Source: Aquabacterium sp. A7-Y (lineage in GTDB: Bacteria > Pseudomonadota > Gammaproteobacteria > Burkholderiales > Burkholderiaceae_C). Taken from it: DNA of 64,000 nt. Each line of letters opens with the position of its first letter. Positions within the stretch are counted from its first letter, which is position 1. The notes beneath the pieces are model-generated. The model worked only from the letters and a program-made list of their open reading frames with translations, ran no database searches and was not told the origin of the DNA. Position numbers and translations under genes: made by a program. Location of the stretch: the NCBI RefSeq assembly GCF_026153205.1, contig NZ_JAPFBW010000021.1:1-64000 (forward strand), in the 5' to 3' direction. Shown piece after piece: positions 8,521 through 18,631 of this stretch.

Positions 8521-9186
8521 TCAGCGCGGCGATTTGCGGAACAGGCCGAGGCGCTGCGCCTCCAGCGCGGCTTCGGCACGCGAGGAGACGTTGAGCTTGC
8601 GGTAGATCTGCTTGACGTAGTCAGCGATGGTGTGGCGCGACAGCCCCAGCTGGACGCCGATTTCGGGCAGCGTGAAGCCCTTGGCGACGCGCAACAGCAC
8701 CTCGTTCTCGCGGTCGGTCAGCGACACCGGCGGCAGCAGCGGCTCGGTCTGGGCCGGCTGGTGACGCGCCTGGGAAGCGAAGTAGGCGATCACACGGCGC
8801 GCAATTGAGGGTGACAGCGGCGGCTCGCCCTGGGTGATGCGCTGCAGCTGCTCGGCCAACTGGTCCTTGGCCTGCTCCTTCAGCAGGTAGCCGAAGGCAC
8901 CAGCCTGCAGCGCGGGGAAAAGGTGGTCGTCGTCGTCGTGGATGGTCACCACCACCGACTGCGCCTCGGGCTGCGATTCACGCAGCGCGGCGACCACCTC
9001 GACGCCCGAACCGTCGGGCAGGCCCAGATCGATCAAGGCCAGGTCGAAGCGCAGCGCCGTGATTTGCTCCAGCGCGTCGTGGACGCGGGCGCTCTCCGAA
9101 ACGCGCGCAGCGGGAAAGACCTGGGTCACCAGCGTCTTGAGCCACTGGCGGATTTCGGGAAGGTCTTCGAGCAGCAGGATATGCAT
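8521..9186 (-). CDS. LuxR/NarL-family response regulator
   Basis: A 221-residue two-component response regulator. The N-terminal receiver domain begins MHILLLEDLPEIRQWL, with the phospho-acceptor Asp in LALIDLGLPDGSG, conserved Thr in VVTIHDDDD and Lys in GYLLKEQ. The C-terminal LuxR-type helix-turn-helix is clear: LTDRENEVLLRVAKGFTL followed by LSRHTIADYVKQIYRKLNVSSRAEA (quoted in parts). A GTG at 9198 would add four residues. It lies 144 bp downstream of a NarX-like histidine kinase gene on the same strand and is the evident partner. The DDDD run (codons at about 8921-8940) explains a local CGT repeat in the DNA. The target genes and signal are unknown. Confidence 0.92.
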   Translation of the reverse strand: MHILLLEDLPEIRQWLKTLVTQVFPAARVSESARVHDALEQITALRFDLALIDLGLPDGSGVEVVAALRESQPEAQSVVVTIHDDDDHLFPALQAGAFGYLLKEQAKDQLAEQLQRITQGEPPLSPSIARRVIAYFASQARHQPAQTEPLLPPVSLTDRENEVLLRVAKGFTLPEIGVQLGLSRHTIADYVKQIYRKLNVSSRAEAALEAQRLGLFRKSPR

Positions 9187-9330
9187 GTGAACATTCACTC
9201 AGAAGCCAGCGTCCGCACCGGCGCGGGAGGCAATCGTGATGGTAACGCGCAATTGCCCCTTGCCACTCACTCCGGCGGGGGATCCGAGTGACTCTTTTGC
9301 GACGTTGTACCCCGTTCACGCCGGCCGGCA

Positions 9331-11214
9331 TCACAGCGGCAGCGTCAGTCGGATCACCGTCCCATAGCCCGGCCCGGACTCGACCAGGCACTGACCGGCC
9401 AGTTGCTTCGCGCGGCGTTTCATGCTGGCCATGCCGTGCCCGCGGTCGAGCTTGCCGTCGAGCTCCAGCGGGATGCCGCGGCCATTGTCCTGGATCACCA
9501 GGTTGAAGTCGGTCGCATCGATCACGCAGCGTATCGTGCAGGCGCTCGCACCGCTGTGCTTGATGATGTTGCTGGTGGCCTCGCGCAGGATGCGGGTGGT
9601 CTGCACGTAGGCGCGCGCCGAGAGGTGCCGTTCATCACTCTCGTGCGCGGTCATCCAGTCGACCTGCACCGCCGCCTGGCCCAGCCGCGAGACGACCTCG
9701 GCGCGCCAGTCGGCCAGTGCGTCGGCGACCTTGACCGGCTTGCCGGTCAGGCCTCGCACCGACAGCCGCATCTCCTCCAGCGCTTCGCGCGCCAGCGTGG
9801 AGATGCGCTCGTCCCCGCTGGTGTGCACGATGGTCAGCAGCTTGGCGCCCAGGTCGTCGTGCAGGTCGCCGGCAATGCGCTTGCGCTCGGCCTCGGCCAC
9901 CTGCTCGATGCGCGCCTCGGCCAGCTCGGCGTAGCTGCGCTCGATCTCCGCGGTCTTCTCGCTGATGCGCTGCTCCAGCTGGTAGCGCGCCACCTCGGCC
10001 GCCTGCAGGGCCTGCACGAAATGCTGCACCAGCCGGAGGCCGACGGCGAAAAACAGCAAGGGCATCGAAAAGTGGATCAGGTGCACGCTGGGCACGCCGA
10101 TCCAGCCGTGCTGCACCGCCATCTCGACGGCGGCGAGCGCCACCAGCAGGATCAGCGCCCCGCTCATGATCCAGAACTCGGGGCGCCGCTCGTGCCACAC
10201 GTGGCGCAGGTAGTGGCCGATGGCCCAGGTCACCTCCACCAGGTAGGCCGAGGACCAGAGCGCCATCACCGTGAAGAAGTGCTCCTCGCCGGCCAGCGCG
10301 ATGGAGGCCGGCACCAGCAGGCACTGCATCATCATCGCGAGATTGACCGGCCGGTGGCTGTGCCCGCCGTAGCGCTGCAGGAACAGCACGGCCAGCGCGA
10401 CCACCGGAGCGCTCAGCGTGCTGGTCAGGATCTCCACCGTCCAGTGGTCGAGGGGCATGTGCCGCACCCACATGCGGGAGCCGAGCACCGCCCACCCCAC
10501 CAACAGCAGGCCGAAGTAGAGATAGGCCGGCTCGCTGCGCCGCGCCCACGCCAGGCCGAGCATGAACAGGCCCAGCACGACGATGGTGACGCCCACCACC
10601 TGGCCCATCGTGACGTTCCAGAACAGCTGGCGCTCGTAGCGGCTCAGCAGTTCGGCCTGAGGCGCCAGCACGACCTCGGACAGCCCGCCGGCGCGCTGGC
10701 GGGCCGCCACGTGCTCGAGCGCGTAGCCTGCCACCTTCAGCTCCAGGCGGTTGCCCTCGGCCTTGAAGAGCCCGGCGGGCAGCATCACCAGGTGAGGGTA
10801 GTAGCAGTTGCGTGTCACCGGGGGCGTCATGCTGCCGTGGCGCACCAGCAGCTGTCCGTTGAAATGCACCTCCACGTTGGAGCAGGCGCGCTCGATGTAG
10901 AGCGCCAGCAGCTGCTCCTTGGCCGGCGGGGTGGCCGGCAGCTCGATGCGGTAGGTCACGAAACCGTCAAAGCCCGGCCGGGTCTGCGACCAGGCGTCGG
11001 GCAGCTCGACCGGTCGGTTCACGCTGCGCGTCGGGCCGTCGAACGCAGCCTCCTCGACGACCACCGCCCGGCGCAAGGTCAGCTCGGCCGCCGCGGCGCG
11101 CTGCGGCGCCGCCCCCAGCGCGCTCAGCAGAAGCAGGAGCAGCAAGACCGTAAAGACGTTGAAAAACCGCGGTGAGCGAGCGTCGCAACACCGCATCGAA
11201 AGCAAGGAAGTCAT
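9331..11214 (-). CDS. Membrane sensor histidine kinase (HisKA_3 type, 7TM-DISM-like)
   Basis: A 627-residue sensor kinase. After a signal/anchor segment ([19 protein letters not shown]) comes a periplasmic beta-rich domain of about 170 residues containing two Cys, resembling the jelly-roll domains attached to 7TM-DISM receptors. Seven closely packed hydrophobic segments follow (about residues 205-400), then a coiled-coil linker ([21 protein letters not shown]), the HisKA_3 dimerisation box DLHDDLGA with phospho-His near residue 452, and a HATPase domain with N box [17 protein letters not shown] and [10 protein letters not shown]. This catalytic class pairs with LuxR-type regulators, and the next gene downstream encodes one. 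The start at 11214 was preferred to 11256, since it begins just before the membrane anchor. The ligand is unknown. Confidence 0.9.
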   Translation of the reverse strand: MTSLLSMRCCDARSPRFFNVFTVLLLLLLLSALGAAPQRAAAAELTLRRAVVVEEAAFDGPTRSVNRPVELPDAWSQTRPGFDGFVTYRIELPATPPAKEQLLALYIERACSNVEVHFNGQLLVRHGSMTPPVTRNCYYPHLVMLPAGLFKAEGNRLELKVAGYALEHVAARQRAGGLSEVVLAPQAELLSRYERQLFWNVTMGQVVGVTIVVLGLFMLGLAWARRSEPAYLYFGLLLVGWAVLGSRMWVRHMPLDHWTVEILTSTLSAPVVALAVLFLQRYGGHSHRPVNLAMMMQCLLVPASIALAGEEHFFTVMALWSSAYLVEVTWAIGHYLRHVWHERRPEFWIMSGALILLVALAAVEMAVQHGWIGVPSVHLIHFSMPLLFFAVGLRLVQHFVQALQAAEVARYQLEQRISEKTAEIERSYAELAEARIEQVAEAERKRIAGDLHDDLGAKLLTIVHTSGDERISTLAREALEEMRLSVRGLTGKPVKVADALADWRAEVVSRLGQAAVQVDWMTAHESDERHLSARAYVQTTRILREATSNIIKHSGASACTIRCVIDATDFNLVIQDNGRGIPLELDGKLDRGHGMASMKRRAKQLAGQCLVESGPGYGTVIRLTLPL

Positions 11215-11299
11215 GGGAGCGGATTCTCCGCGAGCCCCGCCCGGGGGACAATGCACCGGCGGCCCCCCCGGTTGAATGGGCTGCAGGAGTTCTCATTTC

Positions 11300-12262
11300 G
11301 TGATTCTTCGCCACGCATTCATCCCGCTGGACAACACCCGACTGGCCCATCTCTGCGGCACCCTGGACGAGCACCTGCGCACCATCGAGGCCGCCTTCGA
11401 CGTCAGCATCACGCGCCGCAACGAGTCCTTCCGCATCGAGGGCGCCAAAAAACCGGCCGAGCGTGCCGTGGCCCTGCTGCAGTCGCTTTACGACCGGGCG
11501 CGCCGGCCCATTCCCGCCGACGAACTGCAGCTCGCGCTGATGGAGGCCATGCAGCCCGAGGGCGCGCGCGAGGCCAAGGCCTCCGAGGGCGAGGACGTGG
11601 TGCTGCGCACTCGGCGCAGCGACCTGCAGGGCCGCACGCCCAACCAGGACCACTACCTGCGCAACATCCTCGGCTACGACATCACCTTCGGCATCGGCCC
11701 GGCGGGCACCGGCAAGACCTTCCTGGCGGTGGCCTGCGCCGTCGACGCCCTGGAGCGCAGCGCGGTGCAGCGCATCATCCTGACGCGCCCGGCGGTGGAG
11801 GCCGGCGAACGGCTCGGTTTCTTGCCCGGCGACTTGTCGCAGAAAGTCGATCCCTACCTGCGCCCCCTGTACGACGCGCTGTACGACCTGATGGGCTTCG
11901 ACCGCGTCACCAAGGCCTTCGAGAAAGGCAGCATCGAGATCGCGCCGCTGGCCTTCATGCGCGGGCGCACGCTCAACCACGCCTTCGTGATCCTCGACGA
12001 GGCGCAGAACACCACGCCGGAACAGATGAAGATGTTCCTGACCCGCATCGGCTTCGGCAGCAAGGCCGTGGTGACCGGCGACGTCAGCCAGATCGATCTG
12101 CCGCGCGGGCAGAAGAGCGGGCTGATCGATGCCGAGCGCATCCTGCGCCGGGTGCGCGGCATCGCGATGACCCGCTTCACCGCCAGCGACGTGGTGCGCC
12201 ATCCGCTGGTGGCGCGCATCGTCGAGGCCTACGACGCCTACGAACACCAGGGCGAGGACTGA
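11300..12262 (+). CDS. ybeZ: PhoH-like ATPase YbeZ
   Basis: Cytoplasmic ATPase of the PhoH family that works with the RNase YbeY in ribosome and RNA quality control. The product is 320 residues from a GTG at 11300. That start is preferred because AGGAG (11285-11289) is correctly placed, while the ATG at 11276 has no ribosome binding site and adds residues absent from the family. The N-terminal part is KH-like ([24 protein letters not shown]). The PhoH domain carries Walker [13 protein letters not shown], the [16 protein letters not shown] segment, Walker [16 protein letters not shown] and a sensor motif [11 protein letters not shown]. The stop overlaps the start of ybeY (TGATG), so the two are translationally coupled. 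ybeX and lnt, which follow in many genomes, are absent here. Confidence 0.94.
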   Translation: MILRHAFIPLDNTRLAHLCGTLDEHLRTIEAAFDVSITRRNESFRIEGAKKPAERAVALLQSLYDRARRPIPADELQLALMEAMQPEGAREAKASEGEDVVLRTRRSDLQGRTPNQDHYLRNILGYDITFGIGPAGTGKTFLAVACAVDALERSAVQRIILTRPAVEAGERLGFLPGDLSQKVDPYLRPLYDALYDLMGFDRVTKAFEKGSIEIAPLAFMRGRTLNHAFVILDEAQNTTPEQMKMFLTRIGFGSKAVVTGDVSQIDLPRGQKSGLIDAERILRRVRGIAMTRFTASDVVRHPLVARIVEAYDAYEHQGED

Positions 12263-12723
12263 TGCCGGCCGCCAAACCCGAACTGCAGCTCTCGCTGCAA
12301 TTCGCCGATGCACGCCATCGCACCCACCTGCCCCGCCACAAGGTCGTGCGCTGGATGCGTGCCGCGCTCGAGGCACCCGCCGAGATCACAGTGCGTATCG
12401 TCGATGCCGAGGAAGGCCAGGCGCTCAACCGCGACTTCCGCAGCAAGGACTACGCGACCAACGTGTTGACCTTCGACTACACGCACGAGCCGGTGGTCGT
12501 CGCCGACCTGGTGCTGTGCGCCCCGGTGGTCGAGCGCGAGGCCGGGGAGCTCGGCAAGCCGCTGCAGGCGCACTACGCCCACCTGCTGGTGCACGGCACG
12601 CTGCACGCGCAGGGCTACGACCACGAGCTGGAGGACGAGGCCCAGGTGATGGAGGCGCGCGAGACCGAAATCCTGCTCGGACTGGGTTTCGACGATCCCT
12701 ACCAACGCGACCTGGGCGCCTGA
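12262..12723 (+). CDS. ybeY: Endoribonuclease YbeY (16S rRNA maturation)
   Basis: Metal-dependent single-strand RNase needed for 16S rRNA 3' end maturation and late-stage 70S quality control. The 153-residue product ends with the invariant zinc site [12 protein letters not shown] (the HGxLHxxGYDH motif, three His ligands) and has the family core [19 protein letters not shown] upstream of it. The ATG overlaps the stop of ybeZ. Downstream, GGCGGG and CCCGCC (12729-12745) can form a 6-bp stem without a T run, a weak candidate for the operon end. Confidence 0.95.
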   Translation: MPAAKPELQLSLQFADARHRTHLPRHKVVRWMRAALEAPAEITVRIVDAEEGQALNRDFRSKDYATNVLTFDYTHEPVVVADLVLCAPVVEREAGELGKPLQAHYAHLLVHGTLHAQGYDHELEDEAQVMEARETEILLGLGFDDPYQRDLGA

Positions 12724-12728
12724 TCGGA

Positions 12729-12745
12729 GGCGGGGCTGACCCGCC
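12729..12745 (+). terminator. Weak hairpin after ybeY
   Basis: GGCGGG, a 5-base loop and CCCGCC lie 6 bp after the ybeY stop. No U tract follows, so it is at best a Rho-assisted or stabilising hairpin. The remaining gap to 12937 has no gene that I can support. Confidence 0.3.
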
Positions 12746-12937
12746 CCGGCGCGGCACCTCGGGCTCAGCACGGCCCCCTGCAAAGGCGGCCCTACCGGCG
12801 CTTGCAACTTCCCATGCGGCGCCTCTCCCGATCGCCGATTGTTGTCGCACATGGCGGCGCCGCCGAGGTGCTGTCATGGGCCGTGCCAGGCCGTCATGGC
12901 CGGCACGCGAACGATCTGGCTCTCCAAGGAGATCCGC

Positions 12938-15807
12938 ATGACACCCTCCCCGGCCCGTTCCGGCCAGCCCACCCGCCACCTGCGAGGCCGCGCCGCAGCC
13001 ACCCTGCTGGTCGCCGCCCCCGCCGCGCTGCACGCCAGTCTCGCGACCGCCGACGAGACACGCTGGAGCGGCGCGGCCGGCACGCCGTACTGGGACTCCG
13101 TCCTCAACTGGACCGCCGGCGCGCCGGTCCGCAGCAACACGCGAGCCCTACTGGGGGGCTTCGACACCGAGTTGCGCCACGGCAGTTTCCTCGCCCACTC
13201 CGTGCAGGGCAGCGGCCGGCTCCGCCTCAGCGGCGGCGAACTGGCGATCGGGGACGGCGGCGCCGCCCTCGGGCATCTCGATCTCAGCGGAGGCCGACTG
13301 TCGTCCAGCAGCCCGGTCACCGTGCAGAGTCTGCGCTGGAGCGGCGGCACCTTGGCCGGCAGCAGCCCCCGGACGGTGCGAGGCCGGGCCGTCTTCACCG
13401 GTTCCGGCTCCCGGAGCATCGAGGGGGGATCGACCGACACCCCCTTCCATCTGATGGGCGAGACCCTCTGGGAGGCCAGCGCCAGGTCCCTGGACAGCTT
13501 CGGACGCTTGCACGTCGGCGGCGGCGGGCACTTCCAGGACCGCGCCGGCACGCAGGGCCCGTACCGTCGACTCTGGGCCTGGGATCTGGTGGTCGAAGGC
13601 CGTTACACCAAAACCGGCGCCGCCACGACCCATCTCGTGACCGCCGCCTTCGAGAACCACGGCCGCTTCGACGTGCAGGAGGGCAGCGTGACCCAGGATC
13701 TCATGCCGGGCAGCGGGGGCTGGTTGAACCGGGGCACATTCGCGGTCGGCGCCGGTGCGAGCTACGCCGCCGATGTGCCACGCAGCACCCTCACGCACCG
13801 GGGCCACGGGGACGTCGGGCGCGGCGCCCGGGTGGAATTGGGCATCGGCGACAGCTCGCTGCAGAGTTCGGGAAGCTGGCGGATTGCCGAAGGCGGCCGG
13901 CTCGCCTTCCGGGGCTATGAGCAACACACGCCGCCCTTCACCAAGGTCATCTCCGGCTCCATCGTCAATGCGGGCACCGTGGCGCTGAACGGCGGTACCT
14001 ACCGGATCGACGGCGGCGCTCGCATCAGCGGGCCGGGCTGGCTGGACATCAGGGGAGGGGCGCAGGTTCGCTTCGACGACCGGCGGCAAGGCGCCAGCCT
14101 GGGCGGCCTGCGCCTCACTTCGACGCAAAGGTTCGTGGACGACCCGCAGAGCCGGCTGCAGATCAACCGCCCGCTGACGCTGGAACGCGTGGACTGGGGC
14201 GACGCCGTGCTCTCGGCTGCGGGACCGGTGACGGTCCGTGGCCGCGCGGTGCTGCACCACGGCGCCTACCGCAACATTCCCAGTCAGTACGGGGTCGACG
14301 ACACGACGGTCTACGACAAGCAGCTGACCAGCGATTTCCACTTCCAAGGCCGGGTCGCCTGGGGGGGAGACGCCGACTTGGCGGGCCCCGGCCGCCTCCA
14401 CATCGGGCCCGGTGCCATTTCTCCGAACGGAGCATCCCGCAGGCCGACCCCACCGGCGCCACGCGCGACACCGTGGTCGGCGTCAGCGCCATCCACAACC
14501 AGGGCCGCTACCTGCGTACCCGGGCCGGCTCGACGACCGTGTCAAGCAGCTTCTACAACCAGGGCACGCTGCGTTCGGTGGGGGCCGGGCTGCTGCGCCT
14601 GGACGGCGCGGTCGACAACACCGGCTCGATCGAGGCGGTGAACGGCCGCGTCGAGGTGCATGGGCCGCTGACGCAGTGGGTCTCGCGCCGGCAGGAGCAG
14701 GAGACGCGCGACGAGCCGGCGCTGGTGCAGGCTCTGACCGGCGGCCGCTACGTGGCACGCCAGGGCACCTTGGCGCTGCGCCTCGGGGATCCCGAGGGTC
14801 GCGACGCGGGCCGCCTGATCGAGAACCAGGCCGCCATCGTGCTGGCCGGGCCCCAGGCCCGTTTCGTCAACCACTGGTCGGGCGCGGACGACAACGCCCT
14901 GGCCGGGATGGGACTCAACAGCGGCGACATCCAGGTGCTGGAAGGCGCCGCCCTGAGCGTGGAGCGTGCGGTCGTGAACCGCGGCAGCCTCCAGATCGGC
15001 GCCGGCAGCGAGCTGCACCTCACCAGCAGCGATGCCGACAGGCCGGCCGAGTACAAGCAGTACGACGAGCACGCCGAGACCTGGATCGGCGGCACCTTGC
15101 GCAGCGCCGGATTCGCGCTGTGGGGCGGTCGTTTCGGGGCGGGGCTGGAAGGCGAGGTGGGCCAGGCGCAGCTGCCGGGCGCAGGTGCGAGCTTCGAGCG
15201 CGGCATCTTCGATGTCGATGTCGCCGGGCCGGCCCGCTTCGACCGGGTCCACGTCGAGGGCACAGCGCGACTGGAGGACACCCGCCTGTGGGCGGAGTTC
15301 GACACGTCGACGCCCGTCGCCGGCAGCTACCGCATCCTGGACGCCGACGGCGGGATCGTCGGCAGCTTCGAGGCACTGGAGAGCAACCTCGACCCGGCCG
15401 CCTACACCCTGACCGCCCGCTACGGCCCGAAGTTCGTCGATCTCACTGTGATCGCGCTGTCGAACGCACCGGTGCCCGAAGCCTCCAGCGTGGCACTGAC
15501 CAGCCTGGGTCTGGCTGCCGTGGTGCTGGCAGCCCGCCGGCGCAGGGCCGCGGGCGGCACTGGGCCGGGCAGCGACCGCTCTCAGATCCGCCCCTCCTCC
15601 ACCGCGTGGCAGGCCACCTTCACACCGCGCAACTCTTTCAGCACGGGCCGCTCCTGCGAGCAGCGCGCGTTGGCATGCGGGCAGCGGGGATGGAAGGCGC
15701 AGCCCTGCGGCGGGTTGAGCGGGTTGGGCACCTCGCCCTGCACCGGCACACGCGAGCGCCCGGTCATGCGGATGTCGGGAATCGCGTCGAGCAGCATCCG
15801 CGTGTAG
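12938..15807 (+). pseudogene. Frameshifted secreted beta-helix-like PEP-CTERM protein
   Basis: Two overlapping frames form one gene. Frame A starts at the ATG at 12938, six bp after AAGGAG (12926-12931), and has a signal peptide (RGRAAATLLVAAPAALHASLATA, split). Its text is rich in Gly/Ser with repeating units such as GRLRLSGGELAIGDGG, typical of autotransporter or filamentous-hemagglutinin-like beta helices. At about 14414-14416 coding moves to another frame, where GRYLRTRAGSTTV and similar units continue to a PEP-CTERM-type sorting signal: VPEASS (from 15472), a hydrophobic span and the Arg cluster ARRRR (to 15546). Restoring one C gives GPGA-HFSER, which matches GGGG-HFQDR from an earlier repeat at 13505-13543. 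Restored length is about 956 residues. The frame does not stop after the Arg cluster but runs on to 15807, antisense to the next gene. No exosortase gene is in the window. It may be a true pseudogene or a sequencing error. Confidence 0.75.
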
Positions 15808-16655
15808 GGATGCTGGGGCCGCTCGAACAGCTCGCGCTTGGGCGCCAGCTCGACCAGCCGGCCCAGGTACATCACGCCGACCTCGTCGGCCACGTGGTGC
15901 ACGACGGCGAGGTTGTGCGAGATGAAGAGATAGGTGAGCCCGCGCTCGCGCTGCAGGTTTTTCATGATGTTCAGCACCTGGGCCTGCACCGAGACGTCGA
16001 GCGCCGAGGTGGGCTCGTCGCAGACCAGGAACTCGGGCTCGGTTGCCAGCGCCCGCGCGATCGAGATGCGCTGGCGCTGCCCGCCGGAGAACTGGTGCGG
16101 GAACTTCTGCATGTCGGCGGCCGAGAGGCCCACCGACTCCAGCAGCTCGCCGACCCGCTGCCGCAACGCCTCGCCGCCCTTGAGCAGGCCGTGCTCCAGC
16201 AGCGGCTCCGCGATGATGTCCTGCACCTTCCAGCGCGGGTTGAGGCTGGCATAAGGGTCCTGGAAGATCATCTGCATGCGCCGACGCAGGATGCGCCCTT
16301 CGCGCGTGGCCAGCGCGGCCCCGGTGGCCTGCCCGTCGAAACGCACCTCGCCGCGGCTCGGCTCGTAGAGCCCGACCAGCAACCGGGCCACGGTGCTCTT
16401 GCCGCAGCCCGACTCGCCGACCAGTGCCAGCGTGCGGCCCCGTTCGATGGCGAAGCTGACGCCGTCGACGGCGTGGACGTACTGCTTCGGCTTGCGCTCG
16501 ACCACCCGGTTGAGCCAGGGCGCCGAAACGTCGAAGATCTTGGCGAGGTCCGTGACCTGCACCAGGGCCGTTTTCGACGCGTCCGTCGTGCGAGGCGCCG
16601 CGTGCGGGTCCATCAGGGCAGCGGGCGTCGCGGTCATGCTCATGCTCGGGTTCAT
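15582..16655 (-). CDS. Peptide ABC transporter ATP-binding protein (DppF/OppF type)
   Basis: Second ATPase of the peptide importer, 357 residues. Walker [10 protein letters not shown], the OppF-type segment [16 protein letters not shown], signature FSGGQRQR, Walker [13 protein letters not shown] and switch His in [10 protein letters not shown] are all present. The C-terminal oligopeptide-transporter extension has the Cys cluster [18 protein letters not shown] seen in OppD/DppD/OppF proteins. The start at 16655 overlaps the upstream ATPase stop (ATGA). The N-terminus before the ABC domain (about 25 residues) is longer than usual. Last gene of the operon; its 3' end overlaps the tail of the frameshifted PEP-CTERM frame by 226 bp on the other strand. 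Substrate: likely di- or oligopeptides or N-acylated derivatives, given the M20 amidohydrolase in the operon. Confidence 0.93.
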   Translation of the reverse strand: MNPSMSMTATPAALMDPHAAPRTTDASKTALVQVTDLAKIFDVSAPWLNRVVERKPKQYVHAVDGVSFAIERGRTLALVGESGCGKSTVARLLVGLYEPSRGEVRFDGQATGAALATREGRILRRRMQMIFQDPYASLNPRWKVQDIIAEPLLEHGLLKGGEALRQRVGELLESVGLSAADMQKFPHQFSGGQRQRISIARALATEPEFLVCDEPTSALDVSVQAQVLNIMKNLQRERGLTYLFISHNLAVVHHVADEVGVMYLGRLVELAPKRELFERPQHPYTRMLLDAIPDIRMTGRSRVPVQGEVPNPLNPPQGCAFHPRCPHANARCSQERPVLKELRGVKVACHAVEEGRI

Positions 16656-17641
16656 GCGGCCCTCCTCAGCGGTTGTTCGGCGTGCAGCCAGCAGGCGGCC
16701 CGGGTACGGCCGGCATCCAGCAGCTCGGGCCGTTCCACCCGGCAGCGGTCGAACACACGGGGGCAGCGCGGGTTGAAGGCGCAGCCCCGGGGAATGGCAT
16801 TGAGCCGCGGCATCGAACCGTCGATCTGAGAGAGCCGCTCGCGGTCGTCCTCGATCGACGGGATGGAGCCCATGAGCCCGGCGGTGTAGGGATGCGCCGG
16901 GGCATGGATCACCTCCTGCACCGGTCCGATCTCGGCGATACGCCCGGCATACATCACGGCGACGCGGTCGCAGGTTTCGGCGATGACCCCCATGTCGTGC
17001 GTCACCAGCATCACGGCCGCGCCCTTCTCGCGGCACAGGCGCTTGAGCAGCGTGATGATCTGAGCCTGGATCGAGACATCGAGCGCGGTGGTCGGCTCGT
17101 CGGCGACGATCAGCTGCGGCTCGGCGGCCAGCGCCAGCGCGATCACCACCCGTTGGCGCATGCCGCCGGAGAACTGGTGGGGGTAGTGGTCGATGCGCGC
17201 CTCGGCCGCCGGAATGCCGGTGTCCTTGAGCAGCTGGATGGCGCGCCGGCGCGCCTCGGCGCCGCCCATCGGCAGGTGGGTCTGGATGGTCTCGACCAGC
17301 TGGCGGCCCACCGTGTAGAGCGGGTTCAGCGAGGTCAGCGGGTCCTGGAAGATCGCGCCGATGCGACGCCCCCGTACCTTGCGCAGGGCCGCGGGCGGCA
17401 GGTTGTCGATGCGCTGCCCGTCGAGCCGGATCTCGCCGCCGGCGATGCGCCCGGGCGGCTCCAGCAGCCCGATGATGGAGGCGCCGGTGAGGGACTTGCC
17501 CGCGCCCGACTCGCCCACCACGCCGAGGATCTCGCCGGCGGAGATGTCAAAGGAGATGTCGTCCAGCGCGAGCAGGGTGCCGTGCCGGGTCGGAAACTCG
17601 ACGCGCAGGTTCTTGACTTGCAGCAGAGGTGTCGTGGTCAT
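16652..17641 (-). CDS. Peptide ABC transporter ATP-binding protein (DppD/OppD type)
   Basis: First ATPase of the pair, 329 residues. Walker [11 protein letters not shown], the OppD-type [19 protein letters not shown], signature FSGGMRQRV, Walker [13 protein letters not shown] and [23 protein letters not shown] (in part) are visible. Near the C-terminus [12 protein letters not shown] and DRCRVERP form the Cys-containing oligo_HPY region, a possible iron-sulfur or structural site. It begins 11 bp after the permease stop and overlaps the next ATPase gene by 4 bp. Together with its partner it energises the two permeases encoded at 17653-18570 and 21441-22424. Confidence 0.94.
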   Translation of the reverse strand: MTTTPLLQVKNLRVEFPTRHGTLLALDDISFDISAGEILGVVGESGAGKSLTGASIIGLLEPPGRIAGGEIRLDGQRIDNLPPAALRKVRGRRIGAIFQDPLTSLNPLYTVGRQLVETIQTHLPMGGAEARRRAIQLLKDTGIPAAEARIDHYPHQFSGGMRQRVVIALALAAEPQLIVADEPTTALDVSIQAQIITLLKRLCREKGAAVMLVTHDMGVIAETCDRVAVMYAGRIAEIGPVQEVIHAPAHPYTAGLMGSIPSIEDDRERLSQIDGSMPRLNAIPRGCAFNPRCPRVFDRCRVERPELLDAGRTRAACWLHAEQPLRRAA

Positions 17642-17652
17642 GCCCTTGCTCC

Positions 17653-18570
17653 TCAACGCAGACGGGGGTTCAGCGCGTCGCGCAGCCAGTCGCCCAGCAG
17701 GTTCACGCTGAGCGCGATCAGCACCAGCATGACACCCGGGAAGATCGTGATCCACCACTCGCCGCTGAACAGGAAGTCGTTGCCGACGCGGATCAGGGTG
17801 CCCAGCGAGGGTGAGGTCGGCGGCACGCCGACGCCCAGGAAGGACAGGGTCGCCTCGATGATGATGGCCTGCGCGACCTGGATGGTGGACAGCACCAGCA
17901 CCGGCCCGAGCACGTTGGGCAGCACGTGCTTGCGCATGATGCGCAGCGGGCTGACACCAATGACGCGGGCGGCGTGCACATAGTCCTTGTTGCGCTCCAC
18001 CAGGGTGGAGCCCCGCACGGTCCGGGCATAGTCGACCCACTTGGTGGCCCCGATCGAGACGATCAATACCGCAAAGGCCAGGGTCTCGTGGGCATCCGGG
18101 AACATCGCGCGGCCGACGCCGTCGATCAGCAGGGCCACCAGGATGGTCGGGAAGGACAGCATCACGTCGCACACCCGCATCAGGAAGGCGTCAAGCTTGC
18201 CGCCGACAAAACCCGACAGCAGCCCCAGGCTCACGCCGATCACCAGCGACAGCGCGACCGAGGCCAGGCCCACCAGCAGCGAGATGCGCGCACCGTACAT
18301 CAGCGCCGAGAGGATGTCGCGGCCCTGGTCGTCGGTGCCCAGCAGGTAGGTGGCCTTGCCCTCCTCCATCCAGGCCGGCGGCAGGCGGGCGTCGCCCAGC
18401 TCCAGCGTGGCGAGGTCGAAGGGGTTGTGCGGCGCGACCAGCTCGGCGAACACCGCGCAGAAGATGCAGACCGCGGCGATCACCGCGGCCATGACGGCGA
18501 CCGGCGAGGTCCGGAAGCTGAACCAGACGTCGCCGTCGAAAAAACGTTGCAAGGCAGTTGTTGTCATCAC
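17653..18570 (-). CDS. Peptide ABC transporter permease (DppC/OppC type)
   Basis: Inner-membrane permease of 305 residues. It has the N-terminal OppC-like single span (SPVAVMAAVIAAVCIFCAVFAEL region), a periplasmic loop with HLLGTDDQGRDILS-type sequence (here YLLGTDDQGRDILSALMYG) and five further spans. The EAA loop that contacts the ATPase is at about residues 195-225 (KDYVHAARVIGVSPLRIMRKHVLPN, in part). The C-terminus GDWLRDALNPRLR is diagnostic of the DppC class. Its DppB partner is not adjacent but three genes upstream in the same operon, separated by the M20 and second binding-protein genes. Confidence 0.94.
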   Translation of the reverse strand: MMTTTALQRFFDGDVWFSFRTSPVAVMAAVIAAVCIFCAVFAELVAPHNPFDLATLELGDARLPPAWMEEGKATYLLGTDDQGRDILSALMYGARISLLVGLASVALSLVIGVSLGLLSGFVGGKLDAFLMRVCDVMLSFPTILVALLIDGVGRAMFPDAHETLAFAVLIVSIGATKWVDYARTVRGSTLVERNKDYVHAARVIGVSPLRIMRKHVLPNVLGPVLVLSTIQVAQAIIIEATLSFLGVGVPPTSPSLGTLIRVGNDFLFSGEWWITIFPGVMLVLIALSVNLLGDWLRDALNPRLR

Positions 18571-18631
18571 TCGGCAGGTGCTGAAAGACGGAACCCGGCT
18601 TGTGACCCGACCCCGTCGAGGGGAAAAACCA

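Noticed and set aside
8921-8940. CGT/GTC trinucleotide run resembling a microsatellite
   Set aside because: It encodes the DDDD stretch of the response regulator and shows no copy-number features beyond that.
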